DNA of 64,000 bases from Nymphaea colorata. Taxonomy: Eukaryota > Streptophyta > Magnoliopsida > Nymphaeales > Nymphaeaceae. The DNA lies in assembly GCF_008831285.2 (NCBI RefSeq), contig NC_045144.1, positions 11,201,672 through 11,265,671 on the forward strand, in the 5' to 3' direction. Below are positions 23,901 through 34,332 of this stretch, piece after piece (within the stretch, counting starts at the first letter, position 1; each line of letters begins with the position of its first letter). The notes beneath the pieces are model-generated. The model did no database searches. It was not told where the DNA came from and saw nothing but the letters and a program-made list of their open reading frames with translations. Made by a program: the position numbers and the translations under genes.

Positions 23901-24163
23901 AAGGAAGAAGTAGAGAAAGGTCAGGAGGCTCACCTCTATTGCCGTTGTCGTCGTCCTCGTCCCCACCCTGCACCACCTCCGTCTTCTTCCTCTTCTTTGT
24001 GCTGGCATGAGAGGCAACAAAGGGGAACCAGGAGGAAGACGAGGGAGAAGAGGGAAAGATGAGGGCGAAGAGCCCTTGCGTTGGGCTCTCATGCAACAGG
24101 TTTTGGGTCCGGGTTTGGACCCACTCCAACCCGATCTAAACTAAAAATAAAACGAGCATTACA
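20985..24163 (-). mobile_element. Chromovirus-family solo LTR nested in LTR B
   Basis: This is a complete 3179-bp LTR on the minus strand. The plus strand begins TGTCATACTCCAACC and ends GAGCATTACA. Flanks ATATA (20980-20984) and ATATG (24164-24168) are a target duplication with one mismatch, and the host LTR resumes exactly after it. There is no internal region, so it is a solo LTR left by unequal recombination. It lies opposite in orientation to its host LTR. A GA-rich tract at 23530-23900 gives spurious frames. Confidence 0.88.
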
Positions 24164-24923
24164 ATATGTGTAGCCCTCGTGTGGAGGCAATTGGAGGTAT
24201 GGGTGCACTCATAAAGTGAACCAACCTCATGAGCTTGTCGGTCATTTTGTGAATATGCTTTCATAAGATAAAAAAGAAAAAATAAGAGATGAAAGACCAG
24301 TAGGTTGTGGCAATGTGTTTGGAAGATGCCCCGCCTTCACCACTAGTCTCGCCTATTCAGAGCGCAGGTGGTGCAAGGCCCTAGGGTATTGTTGTGTGAT
24401 GTGCTTGGAGCGTTGGACTCCCGCCTTCCCAAACTGGGCATCCTAGGGAAGGCTGAGTATCTCTCCTTAGAATTTACACATCCATAGATGAGTGCTCTTT
24501 TGCTACAGTGTGAATGGATCCATATCGTTCTGGGCTACCACGGGGGTTGTCTCCCTGCTATAGGCCACCCGCGGTGTGCATATGTCTGTGTTTGCACCCA
24601 CAGGAACTGTCAATTCACTAAAGCTAATGTAAATAAAAAGAAAGTGAATGAAGTGTGTGTGGATGAAGTGATTGTGAATGATGTGTTTATGCATGAATTG
24701 CATATGACTAATGAATGTGCTATTGTGGCCATTGAGTGACCTTTAAATGTCGTGGTATATGTGAGGGACCTTCTTAACAAATCATGTGACTATATGCCCT
24801 ATCACGACATGATGGTGATCTGGCTTGTTGCCATACTGCGAAGACGAAGCCTTCAGTTGTTTCTCTTTTTCAGGTTTTAGCTAACCCAGGGCAGCAAGTT
24901 GATCAGATGGCTCTACTCACATT

Positions 24924-25206
24924 TGTAAGATTTTGATATATTACGCCAAACCACTAGATGGAATCCTTTGTAGATGCGAGAGGAGAAGAAGAGGAGGTGA
25001 CTACACGTGCAATAGAGAGAGAGAAAAGAAAAGAGGGCAGCAACTGTGGCCCTTCCTCCTTGTCATTAATATAACCTAATTTATGTTACAAGTAAATATA
25101 GAAAACAACAAGTATTTACAAGTATGCCTAAGCCCATTATGTTTGGGTGTATGGGTAAGATGGATCGGTTTTAGGCAGAGCCGATCCAATTCGTACAATC
25201 TTAACA
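24924..25206 (-). repeat. copia-2 3' LTR
   Basis: The plus strand runs TGTAAGATTTTG to CAATCTTAACA and is 283 bp, matching 29696-29978. It contains a 12-bp-stem inverted repeat at 25161-25188 with two G-T pairs. Confidence 0.93.
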
Positions 25207-25219
25207 GCCCACCCTCAAG
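25207..25219 (-). promoter_or_regulatory. copia-2 polypurine tract
   Basis: The minus strand reads CTTGAGGGTGGGC immediately upstream of the 3' LTR. This is the expected plus-strand DNA primer site. Confidence 0.75.
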
Positions 25220-25607
25220 TTGTGCATGAGGTTTGATCATGCACAACTTGTTCTTCAATTCCCAAAAATGGTGCCCTGTGAGCCTCTTAGTAAAAAGATC
25301 AGCAACTTGTTAAGACGTGGCTATATAAGTATGAACAATCTTGGCTTCCTCGACCTTTTCACGAATGAAGTGTTGATCAATCTCTATATGCTTAGTGTGA
25401 TTATGTAGAACATGATTGAAAGCAATCTTGATCGTTTGGTTGTCACAAAATAAAGATGACTGAGCAATGGGAAGGGAGAGTTCCCCAAGCAGATTACGTA
25501 ACCATGAGGCTTTAGTTGTGCCTGCAACAATTGCCCTATATTCTACCTCAGTGTTGGATCTAGCAACTGCATGTTGTTTCCTGCTACTCCAACAAATAAG
25601 ATTGGAA

Positions 25608-28600
25608 TCAAGGAAGGAAGAGACAATAACCTGAAACTAATCGTCTATTGTCTGGATCACCTGCCCAATCTGCATCAGTGTAGATGAAAATGTTATGTTC
25701 ATTCAAAATAGCTGACTGTCTTGTGTAAACGAGTCCATCCCCAAGACTAGCCTTAAGGTAACGTAAAATGTGTTTGGTAGCATCCATATGCCCTTTTGTG
25801 GGTGCATGCATAAACAGAGATACTTGATTCACTGCATACACTATGTCTCGACGTGTAAAGGTGAGATATTGTAACATGCCAACTATACTTCGATAGAAAC
25901 TAGGATTTGAGTATGCATCACTCTCATCAGAGGCATTCAATTTTGTTTTGAGAACACTATGGGCTTGCAATTTGCCATATCTGCTCTATCTAGAATATCA
26001 AGAGTATCTTTATAATACGTAAGAGTTAATATGTCACATTTTCTGTCAAGCTCAACACCCAAGAAATACTGTAGTTCGCTGAGATCCTTCATCTTGAATT
26101 CTTGTTTCAGTACCTCTACATATATGAGTATCCAAGTGGCAACTTCACTCGCATGGTATATGAATAAGGAATGATCAAGTGAACTTCGGAGAAAGCCAGC
26201 CTGCTGTATATGAAGAGAAAATCCATCGAACCATGAGCGAGATGCTTGCTTAAGCCCATACAATGATTTTTGTAATTTGCACACCCACTGAGTTGGATCG
26301 TTGGTAGCATAACCTAGGGGTTGTTCCATGTATACCTCTTCCTTTAGAAAGCCATGAAGGAAAGTGTTTTTAACATCCAACTGATATAAAGTCCATCCAT
26401 GTGAGACTGCAAGAGAGATAATAACATGGATTGTTTCCATCTTGATGACTGGACTGAAAGTCTCATCGTAATCTTCCCCATACTGCTGAGTAAAGCCTCT
26501 AGCTACAAGATGAGCCTTATATCTGTCAATGCTGTCATCGGGTTTGTACTTGAGTTTGTAAACCCATTTTGAGCCTCCTACATTCTTACAATCTGCACGA
26601 GGAACAATCTCCCAAGTTTGACATTCATTCAAGGCAGTCATTTCTTCATTCATGGCCTCCACTCAATATTTGCTTTTACATGCATGCTCATAGCATTTTG
26701 GCTCCACCTTTTTGCTCAATTCTGTCATAAAAAGCTGAAAATACAAAGAGAAATTATCATAACTTACCCATCTATCAATAGGGTGCCGCGCACGTTCTGA
26801 TCTATGTGGACCAGCAGTGATAGTTTATGGAGCAATTGTTGGAACTGATCGTTGAGTATACACTAATCCTGAAAACCGAGTAAGTGAAGACATGTTGGTC
26901 TGAGTCGATGAAGGTGCGCTGTCCAACTGAGTATTTGTGGTTGTCTCAAACTCATCAATTATTCTGTCACTTTGTGCATAGAATGTATCAGCCCTTTGGC
27001 CTAATATTTCAGCATTCAACCATGAATCATATACATCATCTCTTACATTAAGTGTTGTCTGTGGCTCCTTTAAATCCTTCAACCTGAGCTCATAAAAAAC
27101 AACATGTCGTGAAATATAGACGCACCCAGTCTTTGGATTGTAACATCTATATCCCTTATAATTTTCTGCATAACCCACAAATCTGCACATAAAAGCTCGA
27201 TCTTGAAACTTAATTCTCAAGGAAATATCAACATGTACGACACACCCAAAAACAATAGTTCATTATAATTTGGTTGTTCTTGGTGTAAAATAAAGAAAGG
27301 GGATTTTCCTTCAAGTAGAGACAATGGCAGTCAATTGATGACATGAATAGCAATATGAAAAGCTTCAGTCCACAAATTCATAGGCAGATCTGTGTCATGC
27401 ATCATACTTAGTGCACTTTCAACTATGAGTCTATGCTTTCTTTCAGCAATGTCATTATGCTGTGGTGTGTGTGGACAGAAAATCTGTCTATTCCATGATT
27501 TAGTAAATACTCAGTAAAATCATTTGAAATGAACTCACCACCACCATCACATTGGAAATGCACGATATTACTAGAATATTTGTTTTGGACCAAGGCATGG
27601 AGTTGAGTGAACAAGCGGAAAACCTCTGATTTTATTTTCATGAAATGAATCTAAGTGTAACGAGAATAAGAATCAATAAAAACAACATAATATCTACTCT
27701 CGGAAGAAGAAGAAATAGGAGCAGGCCCCCAAACATCAGAATATATGGTATCAAATAACTTTGAAGCTCGCTTATTTATTGACTGAAAAGGGAGAGCATG
27801 GTTCTTACAAATATGACAGCTTGAGCACATGCTAGACTCATTTATTGAACTTAGACTATACTTTGTAATAGTCCATCTGCAACAAGACTTTGAACGAAAG
27901 ACCGACTACAATGTGCTAAACGACCATGCCAAATGGATGGCTTATCATACTATGCTATATTGACTTCACTATTGACTGGGAAAAGATGAATTTGAAACAC
28001 AAGACTTGGACACCTTTGGAGATTCTGCAAAGATGTACATGTCTCCTTTGCGAACACCCTCAACGAATGTCTTTTTGCTTCGAGCTTCCTTGACATAAAT
28101 AGAAGAAGGAGTAAACTCAACAGATGAATGAGTATCATCAATAAGCTTTGATACGGAAATGATATTTTTCTTTACGTTTGGAACAACAAGAACATTCTTT
28201 AAAGGTATGGAGGAATGAGCCATAGATATATGTGCCTTTCCAATATGTGATATTTTGTGATGGAAACCATCTCCTATGACAACTAAGCCTTTAGCTAAAT
28301 AAGGGAGAGCACTAGAAAGCTTACCTGCATCACCGGTCACATGGGCTGCAGCACCAGAATCCACATACCATTGTCCTTCTTCATTTTGCTTAATATTGAC
28401 TTTAGACAAGGTTGTCATTAAAATCTGTTGCATATCAGTAGGAATGTTTGATGCTGCAATCGTGTTCGATATAGTTGACTCTGCTGCCTTATTGTCATGC
28501 TTGACTTGTTTTCCCTTGTTTTGAGGATTATGCCAACATTCTGACGTCACATGACCTCTCTTATTGCAATAAAAGCAAGTAGGTATCCTTCTTGGTACAT

Positions 28601-29140
28601 TTTCCTGAGCATTTGTATTTGGCGTTGGCAAAATACCTCTCCCCATGCCTGCCTGTGAGTTTCAAAACCTAGGACGACTTCCTTGCAAAGAATGGGTCCC
28701 GATGACTAATACATTGTGATTGCCAGAAGGAAATATTTTTTGTCGTTGTATACGACTTACTTCATGTTGAATCAATTTTGCTTCCAGGTCTTCAAAAGAG
28801 GAAAGAATAGGTAATACCTCTAAAACAGTGCAGAAAACATCAAAATCTGACGCCAGACCGCTCAAATCCTGTTGTACCTTATCCTTGTCACTGACTGGGT
28901 GCCTGATGATTGTAAGTTGGTCACTGACATTTTTTATTTCATGTATGTATTCCAAAAATGAACGTGTTTCTCGCTTGATATCCTGAAATTGCCTCTTCAG
29001 TTGTAGAAATTTTGCTTCTGATACTTGAGAATACGTGGTAGTGAGTACATTCCACAATTCCAATGCTGAAAGATCATCATCAATGCCCCCCAAAACTTCT
29101 TATGACAATGTGGAGGTGATATATGCTACAAGGGATTGAT
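25608..29140 (-). pseudogene. copia-2 gag-pol polyprotein, inactivated
   Basis: The order on the minus strand is as follows. Gag lies at 28662-29093 (LSALELWNVLTTTYSQVSEA). A TGA at 28660 leads in the same frame to a zinc knuckle CFYCNKRGHVTSEC and protease WYVDSGAAAHVTGD, with D-S-G intact. Integrase pieces are at 27423-27641 (HFQCDGGGEFIS) and 26825-27220. RT is at 25937-26662 (WEIVPRADCKNVGGSKWVYK, YQLDVKNTFLHGFLKEEVYM, KSLYGLKQASRSWF). RNase H is at 25608-25970 (YTDADWAGDPDNRRLVSGYC). The RT catalytic YVDD is lost: the text runs ILIYV directly into EVLKQEFKMKDL, an in-frame deletion of roughly twenty residues. Frameshifts near 25.94 kb and 27.3 kb add to this. It cannot be autonomous. Confidence 0.9.
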
Positions 29141-29439
29141 CATGTGCCATCCACGTTTCATATTCAGGATTAATTTCAACAACGGTTTCTTGAATTTGCT
29201 CTGTAGCATTTTTCACCTCTCGCACGATCCATTCAGGCGGCGCAGGTGTGGTGCCATTGAGATGCCCATGAAGACGGTGACTCTTGAAAAGGGACTATTT
29301 GATGTTTACAAGTCAAATAGTTGGTGTGATTTAGCTTTTGGGAGATGAGTTGAGAGAGGAAACTGGACAACAATATGGAAGAGTTGCAGTTGTGATGGTC
29401 CATGGTTGATTTTGAGGCTAAACATATAAGGATGAAGGC

Positions 29440-29650
29440 TTACAGTAGGTACTAGGGTAGACAATAGGAACCAGAAAACTAGGGAATTTTAGATTAGGGC
29501 AGACGTCAAGAACAAGGGGCAGAGATCAAGGATTTTAGGGTTAGGTCAAAGATTTCAGTGTTAGGGCAGAAAAATAGAAATTAGGGTGGAAATTAGGGCA
29601 GAGATTTTAGGGTTATGGCAGAAAACAAAAATTAGGGCAGAGAATGAGAC
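29440..29650 (-). repeat. TTAGGGCAGA-type degenerate array in copia-2 leader
   Basis: Between the primer-binding site and gag, motifs of the form TTAGGGCAGA recur on the plus strand near 29496, 29560, 29601 and 29633. They alternate with TTTTAGGGTT at about 29533 and 29611, which matches the plant telomere unit TTTAGGG. Spacing is irregular. Confidence 0.7.
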
Positions 29651-29683
29651 TTCTTACCGGGCAATCTCAGTGGCAACAACCTT

Positions 29684-29695
29684 GCTTTGATACCA
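29684..29695 (-). promoter_or_regulatory. copia-2 primer-binding site
   Basis: The minus strand reads TGGTATCAAAGC directly after the 5' LTR. It differs from the usual initiator-Met complement by one base (A for G). Confidence 0.88.
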
Positions 29696-29978
29696 TGTAA
29701 GATTTTGATATATTACGCCAAACCATTGGATGGAATCCTTTGTAGATGCGAGAGGAGAAGAAGAGGAGGTGACTGCACATGCAATAGAGAGAGAGAAAAG
29801 AAAAGAGGGCAGCAACTGTGGCCCTTCCTCCTTGTCATTAATATAACCTAATTTATGTTACAAGTAAATACATAAAACAACAAGTATTTACAAATATGCC
29901 ACCGCCCATTATGTTTGGGTGTATGGGCAAGATGGATCGAGTCTAGGCAGACTCGATCCAATTCGTACAATCTTAACT
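29696..29978 (-). repeat. copia-2 5' LTR
   Basis: This is the 283-bp partner of 24924-25206. It contains a perfect 12-bp inverted repeat with loop AGGC at 29933-29960. Confidence 0.93.
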
Positions 29979-30275
29979 ACATCTTACTGGAGAAGTTTTG
30001 GGTCTATTGTACTGCCGGCGCATCTTGTTTTGGTCATATTGATGTATTGTTTTTGTTAGACATGAACGTTGTGATTTGGGGGCATTTTTATTATATGTAT
30101 TATTGAAAAGTATGATGTGACTTTTGTATGAACTGAAAATTGTTATATAAATGAAAGTTTGCCCTATTGATTTGAATTGCATAGCTCATTTCCTTTTGAA
30201 TCATTGTGTCATCTCACCTCAATGTTTTATGTTTAAAAAAAAAGTTATTTGAGGTGAAAGGGTTGGGGTGTGACA

Positions 30276-30805
30276 CTATGCATTGGTGAAAATGAGTAAT
30301 CCAACAATGCACAAAAGCATGGCCTTCTGGGTCCTCTCTTGAGTGGATTTCAGCCGAGCCAATATTTGCAACCTATGAAGTAGTTCTTTGTAATTGACCA
30401 CCCATTTGTTGATTAAGAACTGACGTTCCACTGGGTCTCTAGTGTCGCCTCTCATATCGTGGAGGCCAAGGATGTCTGAGAATTCATCTACGAGTGGTGT
30501 CATCTCTCCCTAGAGAAACCAGAATGTGCATGTATAGGGGGTTCCACCTCTCTCCTACTAAATCACTGGTCCATTCACCTCCTTCTTATGAGCAAGAGAG
30601 ACTGTTTCTAATACGCATGACATATCTAGGATAAACTGTCAGAAACTGCTCCAACCACTCTAAATACCATCCTGGGGCAGAAACATTTATGGGAAAGATC
30701 ATTGTGTCTGGGTCTCCTCATAGGATGGAGTGTACAATGTGACGGTAGGGACGTATTTGAAACATGCTGACTGGAAGACAAAAGATAGTGGGGGGTCAAG
30801 ACAGA
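30276..30805 (-). pseudogene. Plant-mobile-domain-like pseudogene, N-terminal part
   Basis: Minus-strand reading from about 30730 gives GDPDTMIFPINVSAPGWYLE, WLEQFLTVYPRYVMRIRNS and, after a stop, GGEWTSDLVGERWNPLY. A one-base frame change follows, then TCTFWFL, a stop, and GEMTPLVDEFSDILGL continuing open to 30276 through KELLHRLQILARLKSTQERT and AMLLCIVGLLIFTNA. The 'TFWFL.GEMTP...ILGL' block and the later 'LL.LLLIF' helix resemble the start of plant mobile domains. Reading resumes as DGPPYTSVIQDVE at 18933 if the LTR is removed. A later stop and the frame change show decay. The link to the C-terminal part is inferred from reading continuity. Confidence 0.5.
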
Positions 30806-30884
30806 TGATTAGGGTCTTGAGATCGCCAGCCTAAATTGAAAGTGATTGCATCTACCTGAGCGGACCCAATAGGGTGGTTAAGAA

Positions 30885-31081
30885 CAGGGGCGGAGCCAAG
30901 ATTTTTTTCAAGGGCAGGCCAAATGGTCAAACGGTCTAACGAACTTATCCGGGTAGGGCCAAACTAAATCAGAATACAAAAAATACATTAGACAACTAAA
31001 AATTTTCAAATTTTTTAATGTAAATTTTTTTTCAGTTAGTTGAGATATGGCCATGGCCTAGCCCCCCTCCCTCCACCCTTG
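30885..31081. mobile_element. hAT-type MITE, 197 bp
   Basis: The left end CAGGGGCGGAGCCAAG and the right end, read inverted, CAAGGGTGGAGGGAGG form imperfect terminal inverted repeats. The element is flanked by GTTAAGAA (30877-30884) and CTTAAGAA (31082-31089), an 8-bp duplication with seven matches. An 8-bp duplication points to hAT. The interior is AT-rich and noncoding. Confidence 0.75.
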
Positions 31082-31345
31082 CTTAAGAATAAATGATGGA
31101 CATGTCTGGCTTAGAATAGATAAATCCCAAAAGGTAGAATGACTAAATTTTGAAAGCCTAGATGGTTTTGACATGGTAAATTGGAGGACATTTTGAGAAC
31201 TATGTCCAGTTTTTTTTTAATGAACTCCATGAGATATGCATTCATCAAACAAGTATCAAATAAGATTGAACACATGCAAATATATCACTCCCTAGAGATA
31301 TGAAGTGATTGAACATATAAATCCCAAATGGTAGAATGACTAATT
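31082..31345. other. Spacer with a 30-bp direct repeat
   Basis: ATAAATCCCAAA-GGTAGAATG occurs at 31120-31149 and again at 31317-31346 with two mismatches, the second copy ending at the LTR edge. No gene is present. Confidence 0.6.
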
Positions 31346-34332
31346 TGGGTGTTTTCAAATCGGACTGGAGCAGGTCCAGACCCGGACTCGAGCCCCACAC
31401 GTGAAGGGCCTGACGTCTTCCCCTCATCTTCCTCTTTGTTCTTTCCTCTTTTGCATCACAAAAAAGAAACAGGAGGTGGGAGAAACAGCCAACGACAGAG
31501 GTGTAGGGCGACGGCGGTGACGACAACGGCACATTGGGTGAGCCTTGTCGTTCCCCTGCCTCTTCTCTCTTCTTTCTTCATTCTTCTCCTCCTCCCTCTC
31601 ACGTTGTTTTTGTCGTTGCCCTCTAACCCGAGTCTTCTCCCTCCCTCACCCACGCTCTCTTTGCTAGAGCTTTCTCTGTCTCTTCCTCTCTCTCCAGTGT
31701 TGTCCCTCTTTTCTACCAGCTCTTTCTCCCGCACTCTCTCTCTATCCATGCTCTCTGCTTGAGCCCTCTCCCTCAACCGAACACTATCTGCATTTTTCTC
31801 TCTTGCGTCCCTCTCCCTCATCTGAACCCTCCATTTCCCTCTTTTTGGTGGTCCGTAGCCATTTCCCCCTTTCTATGTGTTGTCTCTCTCACTCCTGTCC
31901 TCTCATGTACTCTCACAACGTCTCTCACCCTATTTATGGCTGTTGGGTAGGTTTGCAGCTTGAAGACGCATTTTCTCCTCATAACAGTGACTAGAATGTG
32001 TTGGTGGTGGTGACATTGAAGGATTTTAGCCGCTTGAGGATCACTCGAACTCGTGAGGTGGCTGCCGGGAGGACTGCAGCAGCTAAGACTATAAATTTGG
32101 GATGAGCAAGGCTTAATTGAGCCTAAATTGTGAAATATTTGTTGTTGAAGCATGCATAATTATTAATGAATCATGCTAGATTTAGGATTTGATGAATTAG
32201 AATGCATGTTAGCAACTTTGCATTTTGGGGAACAACTAGGACTAATTTGGAGGGACGATGATCCATGTCTACAATGATCTTATAAGCATGATGGATTGAT
32301 TTTTGAAGCAATTAGAGAGTATGTTAGGGATTTGACATTGTGGAGAAGGTGTAGGGCTGTCATTGTGAACTCGTGGCAGACGCCATTGTCGACGTGCGTA
32401 GTACATGTTGGTTGGAAAAGAGTGTGTATGTTGGGAAGACGCCACAACTAAGGAATCAAGGGAGAAACAGATTAGTGATCGGTTCAAATCGAAAGCGCGG
32501 AGCTTAAATCATTTGGTGACAACCTCAAGGACTTGAGAAGAAGCCTATTAAAGGGCTTTGTGGGTTGGCACTACCCATCGACACCTTCTTGAAGCGATGA
32601 CATGCCTCAATGATTAGATTTTACACTTGTATAGATTGTAAAGCGAAATAAGTAGAAATCTTATCATTTGCTTATGTTTGCAGGTACACCGGGCACGTCC
32701 AATAGACGTTGAGCAACAAGACATGAAGCTCGAGGCATTTTGAAGTGTTTTGTGGACGCGCGACAGGTATGGCGGCATTCCAGGCAAATCTCTAGGGCCA
32801 ACATGCGAATGTGTATTTTCGGGATCATGGGATCCTACGATTGAGATGTGATTGAATGATTGTTTTGTGAGTGAATGTATGTATGCATGCGAATGATTTG
32901 TTATATGATAAGTTTTGTTTTGGAAAACTACTAGAAACTTGTTTTGAAAACTATTACGCATTTGCATGTGCATGCTAGAATTGATAACTGCTTAGGACAG
33001 ATGAGGTGGGGTATCGAGTCGAGTATCTCCTTGACCCCGATTATGCATTAGAGAGCATCATAGAATGATAATTGTATAGGATAGCTACGAGTCAATCACG
33101 AATCGAGACTACTCTCCGGGATTTGACTAAGTTTTTAAAAGATGTAATTGATGTATTTGATAAATGTGAATGTTGTAATTTGTTGCATATGCATTGCTGT
33201 AGGCAATAATGCAATTGAATGAGATTGAAGGGTACTTGTACTTGTATTGTTATGACAGCTAGTTAAGAATGTTATTGTTATGTGTAGCCCTCGTGTGGAG
33301 GTATGGGTGCACTCGTGGAGTGAACCAACCTCATGAGCTAGTCAGTCATTTTGTGAATGTGCAACTATAATGATAAGAAATAAAGAATAAGAGATGAGAG
33401 GGCAGTGGGTTGTGGCAATGTGTTTGGGAGTTATCCCGCCTTCGCCACTGGTCTCGCCCAAGCGGTGCAAGGCCCCAGAGTATTGTTGTGTGATGTGCTT
33501 AGAATGTTGGGCTTTTGCCTTCCCAAACTGGGTGTCCTAGGGAAGACTGAGTATATCTCCTTGGAATTCACACATCCTTGGACGAGTGCTCTGCCGCTGC
33601 AGCGAGAATGGATCCATATTGTTTCGGGCCACCACGGAGGTTGTCTCCCGACTGTAGGCCGCCCGCAGTGTGCACGTGCATGTGTTTGCACCCATAGGAA
33701 CTATCAATTCATTAAAGTTAATGTAAAAGAAAGGAATGTGAATGAAGTGATTGAATGATGCGTTATGCCTGAATTGTGTGTGGCTATTGAATGTGATATT
33801 GTGGGCCTTGTGTGGCCTTTTGCACGTTGTGGTATATGTGCTTTTTGACAAGTTATGTGACTGTGTACCCTACCACAACATGATAGTAATTTGTTTCGTA
33901 ATTGTTATATCTCATATGTGGGCCCTTACCTAAAAGGTTTAGGGATTTACTTGGCTTGTTGCCATACTGCGAAGGTTAAACCTTCAATTGTTTCCTTTTT
34001 CAGGTTTTAGTGGACCTGGGGCAACAGGTTGATCAGATGGCTTCACTCACATCCTACTGGTTTTGGGTCGTTTGTAGTGCCGGCTCGTCATGCTTGGTCT
34101 CTTTGATATCTTTTTTTGTTAAGCATCAAAGTTGTGATTTGGAGCATTTTTTGGCATATGAGTTGACGTGATTTTTGTATGAATGTAATTGATTATATAA
34201 TGGAAAGTTGTCTCATTGTTTGATATTGCATGGCCCATTTCTTTTTGAATTGTTGTGTCATCATACCTCAATGTTTTATGTTTAAAATATAAATATATAT
34301 ATATTTGAGGGTCAAAAGGTTGGGGTGTGACA
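31346..34332 (+). mobile_element. Chromovirus-family solo LTR C
   Basis: This 2987-bp plus-strand LTR is uninterrupted from about GGTCCAGACCCGG (31372) to GGTTGGGGTGTGACA (34332). Its first bases are decayed and no target duplication is obvious. No primer-binding site follows, so it is a solo LTR or a recombined remnant. It is the best plus-strand reference copy in the window. A sense-strand open frame of 117 codons lies at 33405-33758. Confidence 0.85.

Larger units (their letters stand above)
24924..29978 (-). mobile_element. Full-length Ty1/copia element copia-2
   Basis: This 5055-bp element has two 283-bp LTRs, a primer-binding site, a polypurine tract and a decayed gag-pol on the minus strand. 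It is inserted in LTR B with target duplication ACATT (24919-24923) / ACATC (29979-29983). The undisturbed site can be read at about 34060 in another LTR (CTCACATCCTACTGG). By eye the two LTRs differ at about 17 of 283 positions, so the insertion is not recent. Confidence 0.93.
18934..30275 (+). mobile_element. Chromovirus-family LTR B, twice interrupted
   Basis: The plus-strand LTR consists of three segments: 18934-20984, 24164-24923 and 29979-30275, about 3.1 kb in all. They are collinear with the LTR at 31346-34332 and end at GTTGGGGTGTGACA. The first gap is a solo LTR and the second a copia element, each framed by short target duplications. Its own 5' end is poorly conserved (TGACAACGCTGG) and no clean 5-bp duplication surrounds it. 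It interrupts a PMD-like reading frame. Pyrimidine-rich DNA at 18950-19620 yields long but spurious frames. Confidence 0.85.

Noticed and set aside
23331-24129. 253-codon minus-strand frame and overlapping Arg/Glu-rich plus frames
   Set aside because: Same GA/CT-rich LTR region; low-complexity content, open in several frames at once, no motif.
30276-31345. LTR B and LTR C as the two LTRs of one element
   Set aside because: The 1.07 kb between them holds the PMD-like piece and a MITE, with no gag, pol, primer-binding site or polypurine tract.
31349-31994. Frames starting with an Arg/Pro-rich part
   Set aside because: 5' pyrimidine-rich part of LTR C; no motif and no conservation of frame in other copies.
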